This document shows, piece after piece, positions 30,392-41,015 of a stretch of DNA of 64,000 nt (position 1 is its first letter; every line of letters begins with the position of its first letter). The notes beneath the pieces were generated by a model. That model was given only the letters and a program-made list of their open reading frames with translations. It ran no database searches and had not been told where the DNA came from. Both the position numbers and the translations under genes were made by a program. The DNA lies in NCBI RefSeq assembly GCF_947500975.1, contig NZ_CANMUE010000001.1, forward strand, positions 62,001 to 126,000, in the 5' to 3' direction. This DNA comes from an uncultured Polaribacter sp. (lineage in GTDB: Bacteria > Bacteroidota > Bacteroidia > Flavobacteriales > Flavobacteriaceae).

Positions 30392-31669
30392 ATGATCATA
30401 ACCGCAAATAATCCTAAAAGAAAATCTTGGTTAAAAGTTAAAGAAAATTCAGATTTCCCAATCCAAAACATCCCATTTGGGGTATTTATAACTAGAGATG
30501 ACATTATAACTATAGGTAGTAGAATTGGAGATTTTGCTATAGATTTAGGTGCTTTTCATCAATTAGGATATTTTGAAGGCATCCCATTAACTGATGATAT
30601 TTTTTTACAAGATAATTTAAATGATTTTATTGCTGATGGTCGTAAAACTTGGAGATTGGTAAGAAATAGAATCGCTGAAGTTTTTGATGTAACTAACGGT
30701 ATTTTAAGAGATAATGCCATTCATAAAGAAAAAATTATCTTTAGAATGGATGAAATTGAAATGTTATTACCAGTTGCTGTTGGTGATTATACAGACTTTT
30801 ATGCAAGCAAAGAACATGCAACAAATGTAGGTTCATTATTTAGAGACCCAGAAAATGCTTTGTTTCCAAACTGGTTACAAGTGCCTATAGGTTATCATGG
30901 TAGAAGTTCATCTATAATTCCTTCAGGTACACCAATTAGAAGACCATATGGACAATCTAAACCAAATGAAGGAGAAACAACTCCTAATTTTGGTCCTTCA
31001 AAATTATTAGATTTTGAATTAGAAATGGCTTTTATTACAACGGATGCTAATGTTTTAGGTGATAGAATTCCTATTGAAGAAGCAGAAGAATATATTTTTG
31101 GATTGGTACAATTTAATGATTGGTCTGCCAGAGATATTCAAGCATGGGAATATGTTCCTTTAGGTCCTTTTTTAGGGAAAAACTTTGCTTCAACAATTTC
31201 TCCTTGGATTGTAACTTTAGATGCTTTAGAGCCTTTTAGAGTTGATAATCCAAAACAAGTTTATGAGCCTTTACCCTATTTAAAACAAGATAAAAAAGGT
31301 AGTTATGATATTAAATTACAAGTAGGAATTAAGCCTGAAAATGGAGAAGAAACTATTATAGCTAATTCTAACTTTAAATATATGTATTGGACAATGGCAC
31401 AACAATTAGCACATCATACTGTAAATGGTTGTCCTGTTGAAGCTGGTGATATGATGGGGTCAGGTACTATTTCTGGACCTACTAAAGATAGTTATGGCTC
31501 TATGTTAGAGCTAACCTGGAGAGGTCAAAACCCAATTATTTTAAAAGACGGTTCTGAACGTAAATTTATCAATGATAATGACACGGTAATTATGCGCGCT
31601 CATTGTAAAAATGATAAAGTAAGAATTGGTTTTGGAGAATGTATTGGTAAAGTTTTACCTGCTAAATAA
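30392..31669 (+). CDS. fahA: Fumarylacetoacetase
   Basis: 425 aa; 'VGDYTDFYASKEHATNVGSLFRDPENALFPNWLQVPIGYHGRSSSI', 'NDWSARDIQAWEYVPLGPFLGKNF'. Confidence 0.95.
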   Translation: MIITANNPKRKSWLKVKENSDFPIQNIPFGVFITRDDIITIGSRIGDFAIDLGAFHQLGYFEGIPLTDDIFLQDNLNDFIADGRKTWRLVRNRIAEVFDVTNGILRDNAIHKEKIIFRMDEIEMLLPVAVGDYTDFYASKEHATNVGSLFRDPENALFPNWLQVPIGYHGRSSSIIPSGTPIRRPYGQSKPNEGETTPNFGPSKLLDFELEMAFITTDANVLGDRIPIEEAEEYIFGLVQFNDWSARDIQAWEYVPLGPFLGKNFASTISPWIVTLDALEPFRVDNPKQVYEPLPYLKQDKKGSYDIKLQVGIKPENGEETIIANSNFKYMYWTMAQQLAHHTVNGCPVEAGDMMGSGTISGPTKDSYGSMLELTWRGQNPIILKDGSERKFINDNDTVIMRAHCKNDKVRIGFGECIGKVLPAK

Positions 31670-31694
31670 TTTTTATTAAAATATTAAAAACAAA

Positions 31695-31722
31695 AAAAGC
31701 CTCACATTTCTGTGAGGCTTTT
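31695..31722. terminator. Bidirectional terminator between fahA and helicase gene
   Basis: aaaagcctcaca-tttc-tgtgaggctttt. Confidence 0.88.
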
Positions 31723-31731
31723 AAATTTATA

Positions 31732-33282
31732 TTATTCTTCTATAGGTGGATGACCATGAATTTCTTCAAAATCTTCATCAAAATTAGATCTTAAATAAGC
31801 ATTTAATTTCTTTTTATAATCGTCTTTTAACCAGGTAACAAAATTATGAGTACTTTTAGAAATACACTTTGCATATCTATCAATTCTATCATTAATTTCT
31901 TCTCCTAGACTTTTTGCTAAAATTAAAGCATCAAAAACATCTTCACTATTTTCAATACACATTTTTGCATGATGTACAATAGACTTTTCTAAAACCATTT
32001 TAGAAGATTCACCTGCTTTAATGGTTTCTATATATACTTTTTTCATATCAAAAAACAAGTCTTTTGATTTTGAAAACTCCTTTTTTATATCTGCTGGTAA
32101 TTCATACCTAAAAGTACTTTCAATTTCTTCATCAGAAAGAATTGTATCTAAATAATAATCAGGAGACTTAAACATTTTTTGCCAGTCTAAATCTGCACCC
32201 CATGCACCAAATCTGTGAAAATTATTTCCTAAATCTATAACATCAAAAGTAGATTTATTCTCAAAAATACGAGAACCACGTCCTATCATCTGATAGTATA
32301 AAGTTAAAGATTTTGTTGCTCTATTTAATATAATAGCTTCAATACTAGGCTCATCAAAACCAGTAGTTAAAATACTTACAGAAGTTATTATTGCATTTGG
32401 TGTTTTATGAAACCATTTTAAAATAAAATCTCTTTCTTTTTTGGTATTTGTATTATCTAAATGAGCAATTGGATAGCCTGCTTTTTTAAATGCATGAAAA
32501 ACTTGAATAGAAGTATTTATTCCGTTATTAAAAATAAGTGTTTTTTTCCCTTTTGCTGTTTCTTCGTATGCACTTACTAATTTAGAAAGCATATCGGTAT
32601 TACCATATAAATCTTCTGAAGATTTTACAGTATAATCTCCATTTGCACCTACTTCTAAAGAAGTTAAACCAACATTAAAAGAATACATATTAGCTCTTGC
32701 TAAATACTCATTATCAATTAAATGTTGAATAGTTTCACCAACAAATAACTCTTGATAATTCTCGTACATTGGTAATTTTATATTAGAACTTAAAGGCGTT
32801 GCCGTTACCCCTAATATAAAAGATTGATCAAAAAACTTAAAAATTTTAGTAAATGAATTGTAATGAGCCTCATCAACAATTACTAAACCGATATCAGAAA
32901 TATCTAATTTATCATCATTTAACCTATTTTTCAAGGTTTCTACCATTGCTACAAAACAACTAAATTGATCTTGATCATCTAATTTTGCAGTACTATTTAT
33001 AATTTTATTTTTAACTCCAAATTCATTTAACATCTTAGAGGTTTGTTTACTTAACTCAATTCTATGAGTTAAAACCAAAACTTTTTTCTTAAATGTTTTT
33101 AAATAACGTTTTGCTATTTCAGAAAAAATAACTGTTTTCCCACCACCTGTTGGTAGCTGATATAACAAATGGTAATCTTGTGGAGCGGTTTCAAAACGCG
33201 TAAAAATTTCTCTTAAGGCATCTTGCTGATAGCCATATAGAACTTTGCCCTCTTTAATTTCTGTAGTTGTATTTTCTTCCAA
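31732..33282 (-). CDS. DEAD/DEAH-box (SF2, SSL2-like) helicase
   Basis: 516 aa; 'LPTGGGKTVIFSEIA', 'IVDEAHYNSF', 'GVTATP', 'QMIGRGSRI'. Confidence 0.9.
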   Translation of the reverse strand: MEENTTTEIKEGKVLYGYQQDALREIFTRFETAPQDYHLLYQLPTGGGKTVIFSEIAKRYLKTFKKKVLVLTHRIELSKQTSKMLNEFGVKNKIINSTAKLDDQDQFSCFVAMVETLKNRLNDDKLDISDIGLVIVDEAHYNSFTKIFKFFDQSFILGVTATPLSSNIKLPMYENYQELFVGETIQHLIDNEYLARANMYSFNVGLTSLEVGANGDYTVKSSEDLYGNTDMLSKLVSAYEETAKGKKTLIFNNGINTSIQVFHAFKKAGYPIAHLDNTNTKKERDFILKWFHKTPNAIITSVSILTTGFDEPSIEAIILNRATKSLTLYYQMIGRGSRIFENKSTFDVIDLGNNFHRFGAWGADLDWQKMFKSPDYYLDTILSDEEIESTFRYELPADIKKEFSKSKDLFFDMKKVYIETIKAGESSKMVLEKSIVHHAKMCIENSEDVFDALILAKSLGEEINDRIDRYAKCISKSTHNFVTWLKDDYKKKLNAYLRSNFDEDFEEIHGHPPIEE

Positions 33283-33340
33283 AGAATAAAAAATTTGAAA
33301 TACAAAAATAAGACTTAAATAATCTTTATCACAAATTAAA

Positions 33341-33739
33341 CTATATAAATCTTAACAAATCTATTTGAGTTATATCATAGTGTGATGCATTATATACAGA
33401 AACTCCATTATTAATTACTAACAATTGAGGAGATTGATGCATTACTTGAAAAATATAACCTACTTCATCAGAAATATTTCTGTAATTTAATAAATCTAAG
33501 TAATAGACCTTTAAATGTTGATGTTCTTCAGAAAACAACTTTTCAAATTGTTTTATTACCATACTACTTATTCCGCAACGTGTAGAATGTTTAAAAATTA
33601 AAACAGATTCAGTTTTAGATTGTTCTTTAATTTCTTCAAGTTGATTTAATGAAGTTAAAGCAATCCAATTTAAATATACTTTTTTTTCAGGTTTAGGTTT
33701 ATCACTTTTTTTACCAAATACATTATTAAAAATACCCAT
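33341..33739 (-). CDS. ytxJ: YtxJ-like bacillithiol-system redox protein
   Basis: 132 aa; 'SVLIFKHSTRCGISSMVIKQFEKLF', 'VMHQSPQLLVINNGVSVYNASHYDI'. Confidence 0.82.
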   Translation of the reverse strand: MGIFNNVFGKKSDKPKPEKKVYLNWIALTSLNQLEEIKEQSKTESVLIFKHSTRCGISSMVIKQFEKLFSEEHQHLKVYYLDLLNYRNISDEVGYIFQVMHQSPQLLVINNGVSVYNASHYDITQIDLLRFI

Positions 33740-33936
33740 TTCTTATTTTTATTTTTTTGTCGATGTAAAGGTAACAAACTTACAACAGTCAAAAAGTCAT
33801 TAAAATAAGGCTTTTAAAGACAAAATGACTTCTTTAAAATTTGAAATTAGGATGGTATTAAAATTGCTTTTAAGTGATTGTTAATGAAAATTGAAAAATA
33901 ATACAATTGAGAAAATCACTTGTTTAAAGAAAAAAA

Positions 33937-36546
33937 ATGAATTTTAATACATATACAACAAAATCACAAGAAACCATTCAGTTAGCACAGCAGTTAGCGC
34001 AAGGTTTGGAACATAATCAAATAGAAAACGAACATATTTTTAAGGCTTTAATACAAGTTGATGAAAATGTTTTACCTTTTTTACTGAAAAAATTAAACAT
34101 AAATATTGAAACTTTAAATCAGGTTTTAGACAAACAATTAAAAAGTTTACCGAAAGTATCTGGTGCAGATTTAATGATTTCTAGGCAAGCTGGTAAAAGT
34201 TTAAATGATGCTGCTATCTTAGCAAAAAACATGAAAGATGATTATGTTTCTATTGAACATTTAATTCTAGCAATTTTTAAATCAAAAAGTAATATTGCAC
34301 AGATTTTAAAAGATCAAGGAATTACAGAAAAACATTTAAAAGCAGCAATTGATGAATTAAGAAAAGGAGAAAGAGTAACTTCTCAAAGTCAAGAAGAAAC
34401 TTATAATTCTTTAAATAAATACGCTAAAAATTTAAATCAATTAGCGCAAGATGGCAAATTAGATCCTGTTATTGGTAGAGATGAAGAAATTAGAAGATTA
34501 CTTCAAATTTTATCAAGAAGAACCAAAAATAATCCAATTTTAGTTGGAGAACCAGGAACTGGTAAAACCGCAATTGCAGAAGGTTTAGCACACAGAATTG
34601 TGGATGGTGACATTCCAGAAAATTTAAAAGATAAGTTGATTTTTTCTTTAGATATGGGAGCTTTAATAGCAGGTGCAAAATATAAAGGAGAATTCGAAGA
34701 GCGTTTAAAAGCTGTTATTAAAGAAGTTACAACTTCTGATGGTGATATTGTTTTATTTATTGATGAAATTCACACTCTTGTAGGAGCTGGTGGTGGAAAT
34801 GGGGCTATGGATGCAGCAAATATTTTAAAACCTGCTTTGGCACGTGGAGAATTACGTGCTATTGGTGCAACTACATTAGATGAATATCAAAAATATTTTG
34901 AAAAAGATAAGGCTTTAGAGCGTCGTTTTCAAAAAGTAATTGTAAATGAACCAGACACAGAAAGTGCAATTTCTATTTTAAGAGGAATCAAAGAAAAGTA
35001 CGAAACTCATCATAAAGTTAGAATTAAAGATGAAGCAATTATTAGTGCTGTAGAACTGTCTCAACGCTATATAACCAATCGATTTCTACCAGATAAAGCT
35101 ATTGATTTAATGGATGAAGCTGCTTCTAAATTACGCATGGAAATTAATTCTAAGCCTGAAGAATTAGATGTTTTAGACCGTAAAATAATGCAGTTAGAAA
35201 TTGAAATTGAGGCAATTAAACGTGAAAAAGATGAAATAAAATTAAAAGGTTTACGAGCTGAATTAGCAAATATTAAAGAACAACGAAATGAAATCTATGC
35301 TAAATGGAAATCAGAAAAAGACGTTGTAGATAATATTCAGCATGCAAAATCTGAGATAGAAAACTTTAAAATTGAAGCTGAAAAAGCAGAGCGTGAAGGT
35401 AATTATGGAAAAGTTGCAGAAATTAGGTATGGAAAAATTAAAAAAGCACAAGAAGATTTAGATAGATTTCAAAAATTGTTATTAGAAAATAAATCTGAAA
35501 AATCTTTGATTAAAGAAGAAGTAACTTTAGATGATATTGCAGAAGTTGTTGCTAAATGGACCGGAATTCCAGTAACAAAAATGATACAGTCTGAACGTGA
35601 AAAACTATTAAAATTAGAAGATCAATTGCACAAAAGAGTTGTTGGACAAGAAGAAGCAATTGTAGCTATTTCTGATGCAGTAAGGCGCTCTAAAGCTGGT
35701 TTGCAAAATCCAAATAAACCAATTGGAAGTTTCTTATTTTTAGGAACAACAGGAGTTGGAAAAACAGAATTAGCAAAAGCCTTGGCTGAATATTTATTTG
35801 ATGATGAAAACGCAATGACACGTATAGATATGAGTGAATATCAAGAACGGCATTCAGTTAGTAGATTAGTGGGTGCTCCTCCTGGTTATGTAGGTTATGA
35901 TGAAGGTGGCCAATTAACAGAAGCTGTTAGAAGAAGACCATATTCTGTAGTACTTTTAGATGAAATTGAAAAAGCACATCCAGATACTTTTAATGTATTA
36001 TTACAGGTTTTAGATGAAGGAAGATTGACTGATAATAAAGGACGTGTTGCCGATTTTAAAAACTCTATAATTATTATGACCTCAAATATGGGGAGTCATA
36101 TTATCCAAGAGAAATTTACAGATCAAAAAGCAGATTTAGAATCTGTAACTGAACTAGCAAAAATTGAAGTTTTAGGTTTATTAAAACAAACTGTTAGACC
36201 AGAATTTTTAAACAGAATTGATGATGTAATTATGTTTACGCCTTTAAATCAGTCTAATATTTTCGAAATTGTAAAATTACAATTAGATCATTTAAAGAAA
36301 ATGATTGGTAAACAAGAAATTACTTTAGATGCAACAGATGAAGCAATAAAATATTTAGCAAAGAGAGGTTATCAACCAGAATTTGGAGCAAGACCTGTAA
36401 AAAGAGTAATTCAAAAAGAGGTTTTAAATCAACTTTCTAAAGAAATTTTATCAGGAAAAATAACAACAGATAGCATTATTTTATTAGATGCTTTTGATGA
36501 TAAATTGGTTTTTAGAAATCAATCTTTTTTGACAAATAACAAATAG
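33937..36546 (+). CDS. clpB: ATP-dependent chaperone ClpB
   Basis: 869 aa; two Walker A motifs (GEPGTGKTAIAEG, GTTGVGKTELAKA), N-terminal Clp repeats and middle coiled coil. Confidence 0.97.
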   Translation: MNFNTYTTKSQETIQLAQQLAQGLEHNQIENEHIFKALIQVDENVLPFLLKKLNINIETLNQVLDKQLKSLPKVSGADLMISRQAGKSLNDAAILAKNMKDDYVSIEHLILAIFKSKSNIAQILKDQGITEKHLKAAIDELRKGERVTSQSQEETYNSLNKYAKNLNQLAQDGKLDPVIGRDEEIRRLLQILSRRTKNNPILVGEPGTGKTAIAEGLAHRIVDGDIPENLKDKLIFSLDMGALIAGAKYKGEFEERLKAVIKEVTTSDGDIVLFIDEIHTLVGAGGGNGAMDAANILKPALARGELRAIGATTLDEYQKYFEKDKALERRFQKVIVNEPDTESAISILRGIKEKYETHHKVRIKDEAIISAVELSQRYITNRFLPDKAIDLMDEAASKLRMEINSKPEELDVLDRKIMQLEIEIEAIKREKDEIKLKGLRAELANIKEQRNEIYAKWKSEKDVVDNIQHAKSEIENFKIEAEKAEREGNYGKVAEIRYGKIKKAQEDLDRFQKLLLENKSEKSLIKEEVTLDDIAEVVAKWTGIPVTKMIQSEREKLLKLEDQLHKRVVGQEEAIVAISDAVRRSKAGLQNPNKPIGSFLFLGTTGVGKTELAKALAEYLFDDENAMTRIDMSEYQERHSVSRLVGAPPGYVGYDEGGQLTEAVRRRPYSVVLLDEIEKAHPDTFNVLLQVLDEGRLTDNKGRVADFKNSIIIMTSNMGSHIIQEKFTDQKADLESVTELAKIEVLGLLKQTVRPEFLNRIDDVIMFTPLNQSNIFEIVKLQLDHLKKMIGKQEITLDATDEAIKYLAKRGYQPEFGARPVKRVIQKEVLNQLSKEILSGKITTDSIILLDAFDDKLVFRNQSFLTNNK

Positions 36547-36569
36547 AACTTACTATTATTTTGAGTAAA

Positions 36570-36603
36570 AAAGCAATCTTTTAATTTATTAAAAGGTTGC
36601 TTT
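36570..36603 (+). terminator. clpB terminator
   Basis: aaagcaatcttttaa-tttat...ttaaaaggttgcttt with one G-T wobble. Confidence 0.7.
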
Positions 36604-36678
36604 GTTATTTCTAATTTGTAAAACACTTTTAATCACTCTTTCTTTTTTAATTATATTCGTATTTAAATATAAGATTTT

Positions 36679-37176
36679 ATGAAAAAGTATTTCTTTCTTT
36701 TTGTTTTTACTTTTAGTTTACTAAGTTCTTGTACTATAAAAGAAACAACCACATATTATTTAATTCGTCATTCGGAAAAAGATAGAACAGACAAAACCAA
36801 TAAAAACCCTAATTTGAACTCAGATGGATTAGAAAGAGCAAAAAAATGGGCAGAACATTTTAAAAATATTGATTTAGACGCTGTATATTCTACAAAATTT
36901 AACAGAACAATGCAAACAGCAAAACCTACCGCAGAAAGTAAAAATTTAAAGATTATAAACTATAATCCAAGAAAAATGTATGATTCTATTTTTCAAAAAA
37001 ACACCAAAGGAAAAACAGTTTTAATAGTTGGTCATAGCAATACAACTCCGGCATTTGTCAATAAAATTATTGGCGTAAAAAAATATAAGAATATAGACGA
37101 TAACGACAATTCTAGCTTATTTATAGTAACACTTTCTAATGATAAAAAAACAAGTGAGATTAAGATTGTTAATTAA
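36679..37176 (+). CDS. Histidine phosphatase (phosphoglycerate-mutase-like) lipoprotein
   Basis: 165 aa; 'YYLIRHSEKDRT', 'VYSTKFNRTMQTAKP', 'VLIVGHSNTTP'. Confidence 0.85.
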   Translation: MKKYFFLFVFTFSLLSSCTIKETTTYYLIRHSEKDRTDKTNKNPNLNSDGLERAKKWAEHFKNIDLDAVYSTKFNRTMQTAKPTAESKNLKIINYNPRKMYDSIFQKNTKGKTVLIVGHSNTTPAFVNKIIGVKKYKNIDDNDNSSLFIVTLSNDKKTSEIKIVN

Positions 37177-37913
37177 TTTAAAATTTCAACTTCAATATCT
37201 TTTAAAACAATTTCTGATACTTTTTTAAGCTGTTTTTTTTCAAACGCTTTATCCAAATTAATTAAAGAAATGTTTTTAGATAAAGGTTTGTAATTATGGT
37301 AATCTACAAACCGAATACCATTTTTAGCACACTGCTCTTTTAAAACTCTAAAGCGTTTTCCACCTCCATTTGTATGATAAGAATACGCTAAATAATCAAT
37401 TAAAAAGTCTTCTTTACCAATCCAATAAATAAATACATCTTCAAAATCTTCTCCTCCACCATCTTCAGAAAAAGTGATTTCTACTTTATAATATTCTTTA
37501 CCATTTACAATGGATGATGGTAATCGTTTTTTACGAACAGCTTTGTCATTTAAACCATAAGGCAAGACAGAAAAATAATGAACAGAATTTACTGAATTGG
37601 CAAATTTATTAGCTAATGATTTTTTAGTTTTTAAAGGATGTTCATTAAATAATCTTTGAAAACCATTATTAGAAATTATATCTTCAATAGTTTCTGATTT
37701 TTGTTTAAAAATCCTGCTCAATCTAAAGTTTCCATTTTTTCTTTGAGCTAAATATTTTTTATCTCTAAAATTAAATGTAATTAAAGAGTTAGCAACTTTA
37801 TCTGCACCAGAAATAACAATTGTTTTATCTATAATTTGCTGTGCTGTTATTTGCGCTTTAGAAGTATTGTAAGAAAATAAAAGCAGTAAAATTGTTATTG
37901 ACAAGTATTTCAT
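37173..37913 (-). CDS. DUF6503-like secreted protein
   Basis: ORF 37173..37952; MKYLSITILLLLFSYNTSKAQ signal peptide start at 37913; family name tentative. Confidence 0.6.
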   Translation of the reverse strand: MKYLSITILLLLFSYNTSKAQITAQQIIDKTIVISGADKVANSLITFNFRDKKYLAQRKNGNFRLSRIFKQKSETIEDIISNNGFQRLFNEHPLKTKKSLANKFANSVNSVHYFSVLPYGLNDKAVRKKRLPSSIVNGKEYYKVEITFSEDGGGEDFEDVFIYWIGKEDFLIDYLAYSYHTNGGGKRFRVLKEQCAKNGIRFVDYHNYKPLSKNISLINLDKAFEKKQLKKVSEIVLKDIEVEILN

Positions 37914-38049
37914 TGATGTTTTTGTTTCTCTTGGTCGTAAAATAGAATTCAAAATTACATTTCTTTGACGAATGTAAAAATGTATCTTTGTTAAATCTTT
38001 TGATAAAATTGAAAGTTAAGTAAATCTTAAAAAAAATAAGAAACAGTTT

Positions 38050-38517
38050 ATGACTGTACAGAAAAAAATAAATATTCAGAATAAAAAAGCTCGTTTCGAA
38101 TTTGAAATTCTAGACAAATTTGTTGCTGGTATTCAATTAACGGGAACAGAAATAAAATCGATAAGACAAAGTCAAGCAAGAATTACAGAGAGTTTTTGTG
38201 AGTTTAATGATCGAGGAGAACTGTTTATTATTAACATGTATATTAAAGAATATATGTTTGGACATCACTTTAATCATAATCCAAAAAGTGAACGCAGATT
38301 ATTGCTAAATAAACGCGAATTAAAGAGTTTAAAAAAAGATGTTGAAGCTAAAGGAAATACAATTGTGCCTTTAAAACTGTTTATTAACGATCGTGGTTTT
38401 GCTAAATTAGAAATTGCGTTGGCTAAAGGAAAACAAATACATGATAAACGTGAAGTAATGAAAGATAGAGATAATAAGCGTGATTTGGCCAGAATAAAAA
38501 AGAATTTTAATAATTAA
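38050..38517 (+). CDS. smpB: SsrA-binding protein SmpB
   Basis: 155 aa; 'FVAGIQLTGTEIKSIRQSQARITESFC', 'KGKQIHDKREVMKDRD'. Confidence 0.96.
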   Translation: MTVQKKINIQNKKARFEFEILDKFVAGIQLTGTEIKSIRQSQARITESFCEFNDRGELFIINMYIKEYMFGHHFNHNPKSERRLLLNKRELKSLKKDVEAKGNTIVPLKLFINDRGFAKLEIALAKGKQIHDKREVMKDRDNKRDLARIKKNFNN

Positions 38518-38526
38518 TTATTGTTA

Positions 38527-39105
38527 ATGTTAAGAGAAAAACTTAAAAATTATAATGTTATTCTTGCCTCAAAATCTCCAAGAAGACAGCAATTTTTTAA
38601 AGATTTAGATATCGATTTTACTATTGAATTAATAGAAGTTGAAGAGATTTATCCTAAAGAGTTAAAAGGAGCTGAGATAACCAATTTTTTAGCAGATTTA
38701 AAATCACAACCTTTTATAAACTTATCAGAAAAAGAACTATTAATAACCTCAGACACAATTGTTTGGTTAGATGATGTAGCTTTAGGAAAACCCAAAAATG
38801 AAGTAGAAGCTTTTAAAATGTTACGAAATTTATCAGGAAAAAAGCATGAAGTTATTACATCTATAAGCATAAAAAACAAGAATTTTCAAAGGATTATTAG
38901 TGATACAACTATTGTTTCTTTTAAAGATTTAACAGACCAAGAAATCAATTATTATATAAAAAACTACAACCCTTACGATAAGGCTGGTGCTTACGGAATT
39001 CAAGAATGGATAGGTTTTATTGCCATAGAAAATATGGAGGGAAGTTATTTTAATGTTGCAGGTTTACCTGTACACAAACTTTATAAAGAACTAATGAGCT
39101 TATAA
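38527..39105 (+). CDS. maf: Maf-like nucleotide pyrophosphatase
   Basis: ORF 38521..39105; 'VILASKSPRRQQFFKDLDIDF', 'TSDTIVWLDDVALGKPKN', 'YDKAGAYGIQEW'. Confidence 0.93.
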   Translation: MLREKLKNYNVILASKSPRRQQFFKDLDIDFTIELIEVEEIYPKELKGAEITNFLADLKSQPFINLSEKELLITSDTIVWLDDVALGKPKNEVEAFKMLRNLSGKKHEVITSISIKNKNFQRIISDTTIVSFKDLTDQEINYYIKNYNPYDKAGAYGIQEWIGFIAIENMEGSYFNVAGLPVHKLYKELMSL

Positions 39106-39295
39106 AAAATAACAACTTAAAACCAATATACTCTAACTTAAAAATATTATTTATTAGTAATTAAAACTCATATTTAATTTAAAATTAATAAATTTTAATG
39201 TTCTAAAGTTTATTTAAGGCAAAGATTAAAGTCAATCTTCAAATAAAAGTTTATTTTTACGCAAATTTTTACAATACTTACAACACAATTATATA

Positions 39296-40249
39296 ATGAA
39301 GAAATATACATACACAGAAAAAAAAGATACTCGTTCAGGTTTTGGTGATGGATTAACAGAATTAGGAAGAACAAACCCAAATGTAGTTGCTTTATGTGCG
39401 GATTTAATAGGTTCTTTAAAAATGGATCAATTTATTAAAGAAAACCCAGAAAGATTTTTTCAAATTGGAATTGCAGAAGCCAATATGATTGGTATTGCTG
39501 CTGGTTTAACAATTGGAGGTAAAATTCCTTTTACAGGAACATTTGCAAACTTTTCTACTGGGCGTGTTTATGACCAAATTCGTCAATCTGTAGCTTATTC
39601 TGATAAAAATGTAAAAATTTGTGCATCTCATGCAGGTGTTACTTTAGGTGAAGATGGAGCAACACACCAAATATTAGAAGATATTGGTTTGATGAAAATG
39701 TTACCAGGAATGACAGTTATAAACACCTGTGATTATAACCAAACAAAAGCAGCTACAATTGCTATAGCTGATTTTGACGGGCCTGTTTATTTACGTTTTG
39801 GTCGTCCAAAAGTACCTGTTTTTATGCCAGCTGATGAAGAGTTTGTTATTGGTAAAGGAATTCAATTAACAGAAGGAACAGATGTAACAATTGTTGCAAC
39901 TGGACATTTAGTTTGGGAATCTTTACAAGCTGCCGAGCAATTAGAAGCTGAAGGAATATCTGCAGAAGTAATTAATATTCACACAATTAAACCTTTAGAT
40001 GAAGACATTATTTTAAAATCCGTTGCTAAAACTGGTTGCATTGTAACTGCAGAGGAACATAATAAATTAGGAGGTTTAGGAGAAAGCGTTGCTAGAACTT
40101 TAGCGTTAAACACCCCTACTCCACAAGAATTTATTGCAACAGATGATACTTTTGGAGAATCGGGAACACCAGAACAATTAATGGCAAAATATGGTTTAGA
40201 TGCAGCGGCTGTTGTAAAAGCCGTTAAAAAGGTAATTTCCAGAAAATAA
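39296..40249 (+). CDS. Transketolase, C-terminal (pyrimidine-binding + C-terminal domain) subunit
   Basis: 317 aa; 'TRSGFGDGLTELGRTNPNVVALCADL', 'GIAEANMIGIAAGL', 'TAEEHNKLGGLGESVA'. No TPP-binding N-terminal half in the window. Confidence 0.92.
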   Translation: MKKYTYTEKKDTRSGFGDGLTELGRTNPNVVALCADLIGSLKMDQFIKENPERFFQIGIAEANMIGIAAGLTIGGKIPFTGTFANFSTGRVYDQIRQSVAYSDKNVKICASHAGVTLGEDGATHQILEDIGLMKMLPGMTVINTCDYNQTKAATIAIADFDGPVYLRFGRPKVPVFMPADEEFVIGKGIQLTEGTDVTIVATGHLVWESLQAAEQLEAEGISAEVINIHTIKPLDEDIILKSVAKTGCIVTAEEHNKLGGLGESVARTLALNTPTPQEFIATDDTFGESGTPEQLMAKYGLDAAAVVKAVKKVISRK

Positions 40250-40294
40250 TAACGTTTTTTTAGTAAAACGTATGAATATTAACTTTAAATAAAA

Positions 40295-40897
40295 ATGATG
40301 AAAAAAGTAATTTTAATTTTATGTTTAACTTTAGGTTTTAGTCAATTATCAAATGCGCAATTAGATTTTGGTGTAAAAGCTGGTGTAAACTATAATTCTG
40401 AATCAATAAAAGAAACAGCTCAAGATGTTTTTGAAGGTGCTAAAAGTAAAACTGGTTATCATGCTGGTGTTTGGTTACGTTTTAAAATTCCAGTTGTTGG
40501 GTTATACTTAAGACCAGAATTAGTATATACCAATTTAGAAAATGAAGTTTTTTTTAAAACTGCAGATATAACAACTAATCATAGTTTTAAAAAAATTGAC
40601 ATTCCTGTTTTATTAGGAAAAAAAGTTTTTGGAATTGGTAACGTTTATATTGGTCCTTCTTTTCAATATATTTTAGATTCTGATTTTAATATCAGTGAAA
40701 TAAGTAATGTAGATGCTGATGGTTTTACAATGGGACTTCAATTTGGTGGTGGAGTTGAATTTGGAAAATTAGGAATTGATGTACGTTGGGAAAGGGCTTT
40801 TTCTGATATTGAATCTAGCCTTACTAGTAGTCTTGGTGATGTAAATTACGATACAAGAATCAACCAAATAATTATAGGTTTGTCTTTAAAATTTTAA
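40295..40897 (+). CDS. Porin family outer-membrane beta-barrel protein
   Basis: 200 aa; signal peptide, 'LDFGVKAGVNYNS', 'GLQFGGGVEFGKLGIDVRWERAFSDI', C-terminal 'IIIGLSLKF'. Confidence 0.85.
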   Translation: MMKKVILILCLTLGFSQLSNAQLDFGVKAGVNYNSESIKETAQDVFEGAKSKTGYHAGVWLRFKIPVVGLYLRPELVYTNLENEVFFKTADITTNHSFKKIDIPVLLGKKVFGIGNVYIGPSFQYILDSDFNISEISNVDADGFTMGLQFGGGVEFGKLGIDVRWERAFSDIESSLTSSLGDVNYDTRINQIIIGLSLKF

Positions 40898-40920
40898 TTA
40901 CAAACATTATTTAAAATAAC

Positions 40921-40949
40921 AGAGGGAAGTGTAAAATATACTTCCCTCT
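40921..40949 (+). terminator. Terminator of porin gene
   Basis: agagggaagt ... acttccctct followed by T-run. Confidence 0.85.
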
Positions 40950-41015
40950 TTTTATTTTTTATCTTTTTAAACTCCAAATTATTTCTTTTATCAATTATAA
41001 TTTATTGTTTAGAGA

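Noticed and set aside
33937-36546. Possible phage-disaggregation or defence role of ClpB/helicase neighbours
   Set aside because: ClpB is a standard chaperone, and the SF2 helicase has no adjacent nuclease, methyltransferase or toxin gene, so no defence island is supported.
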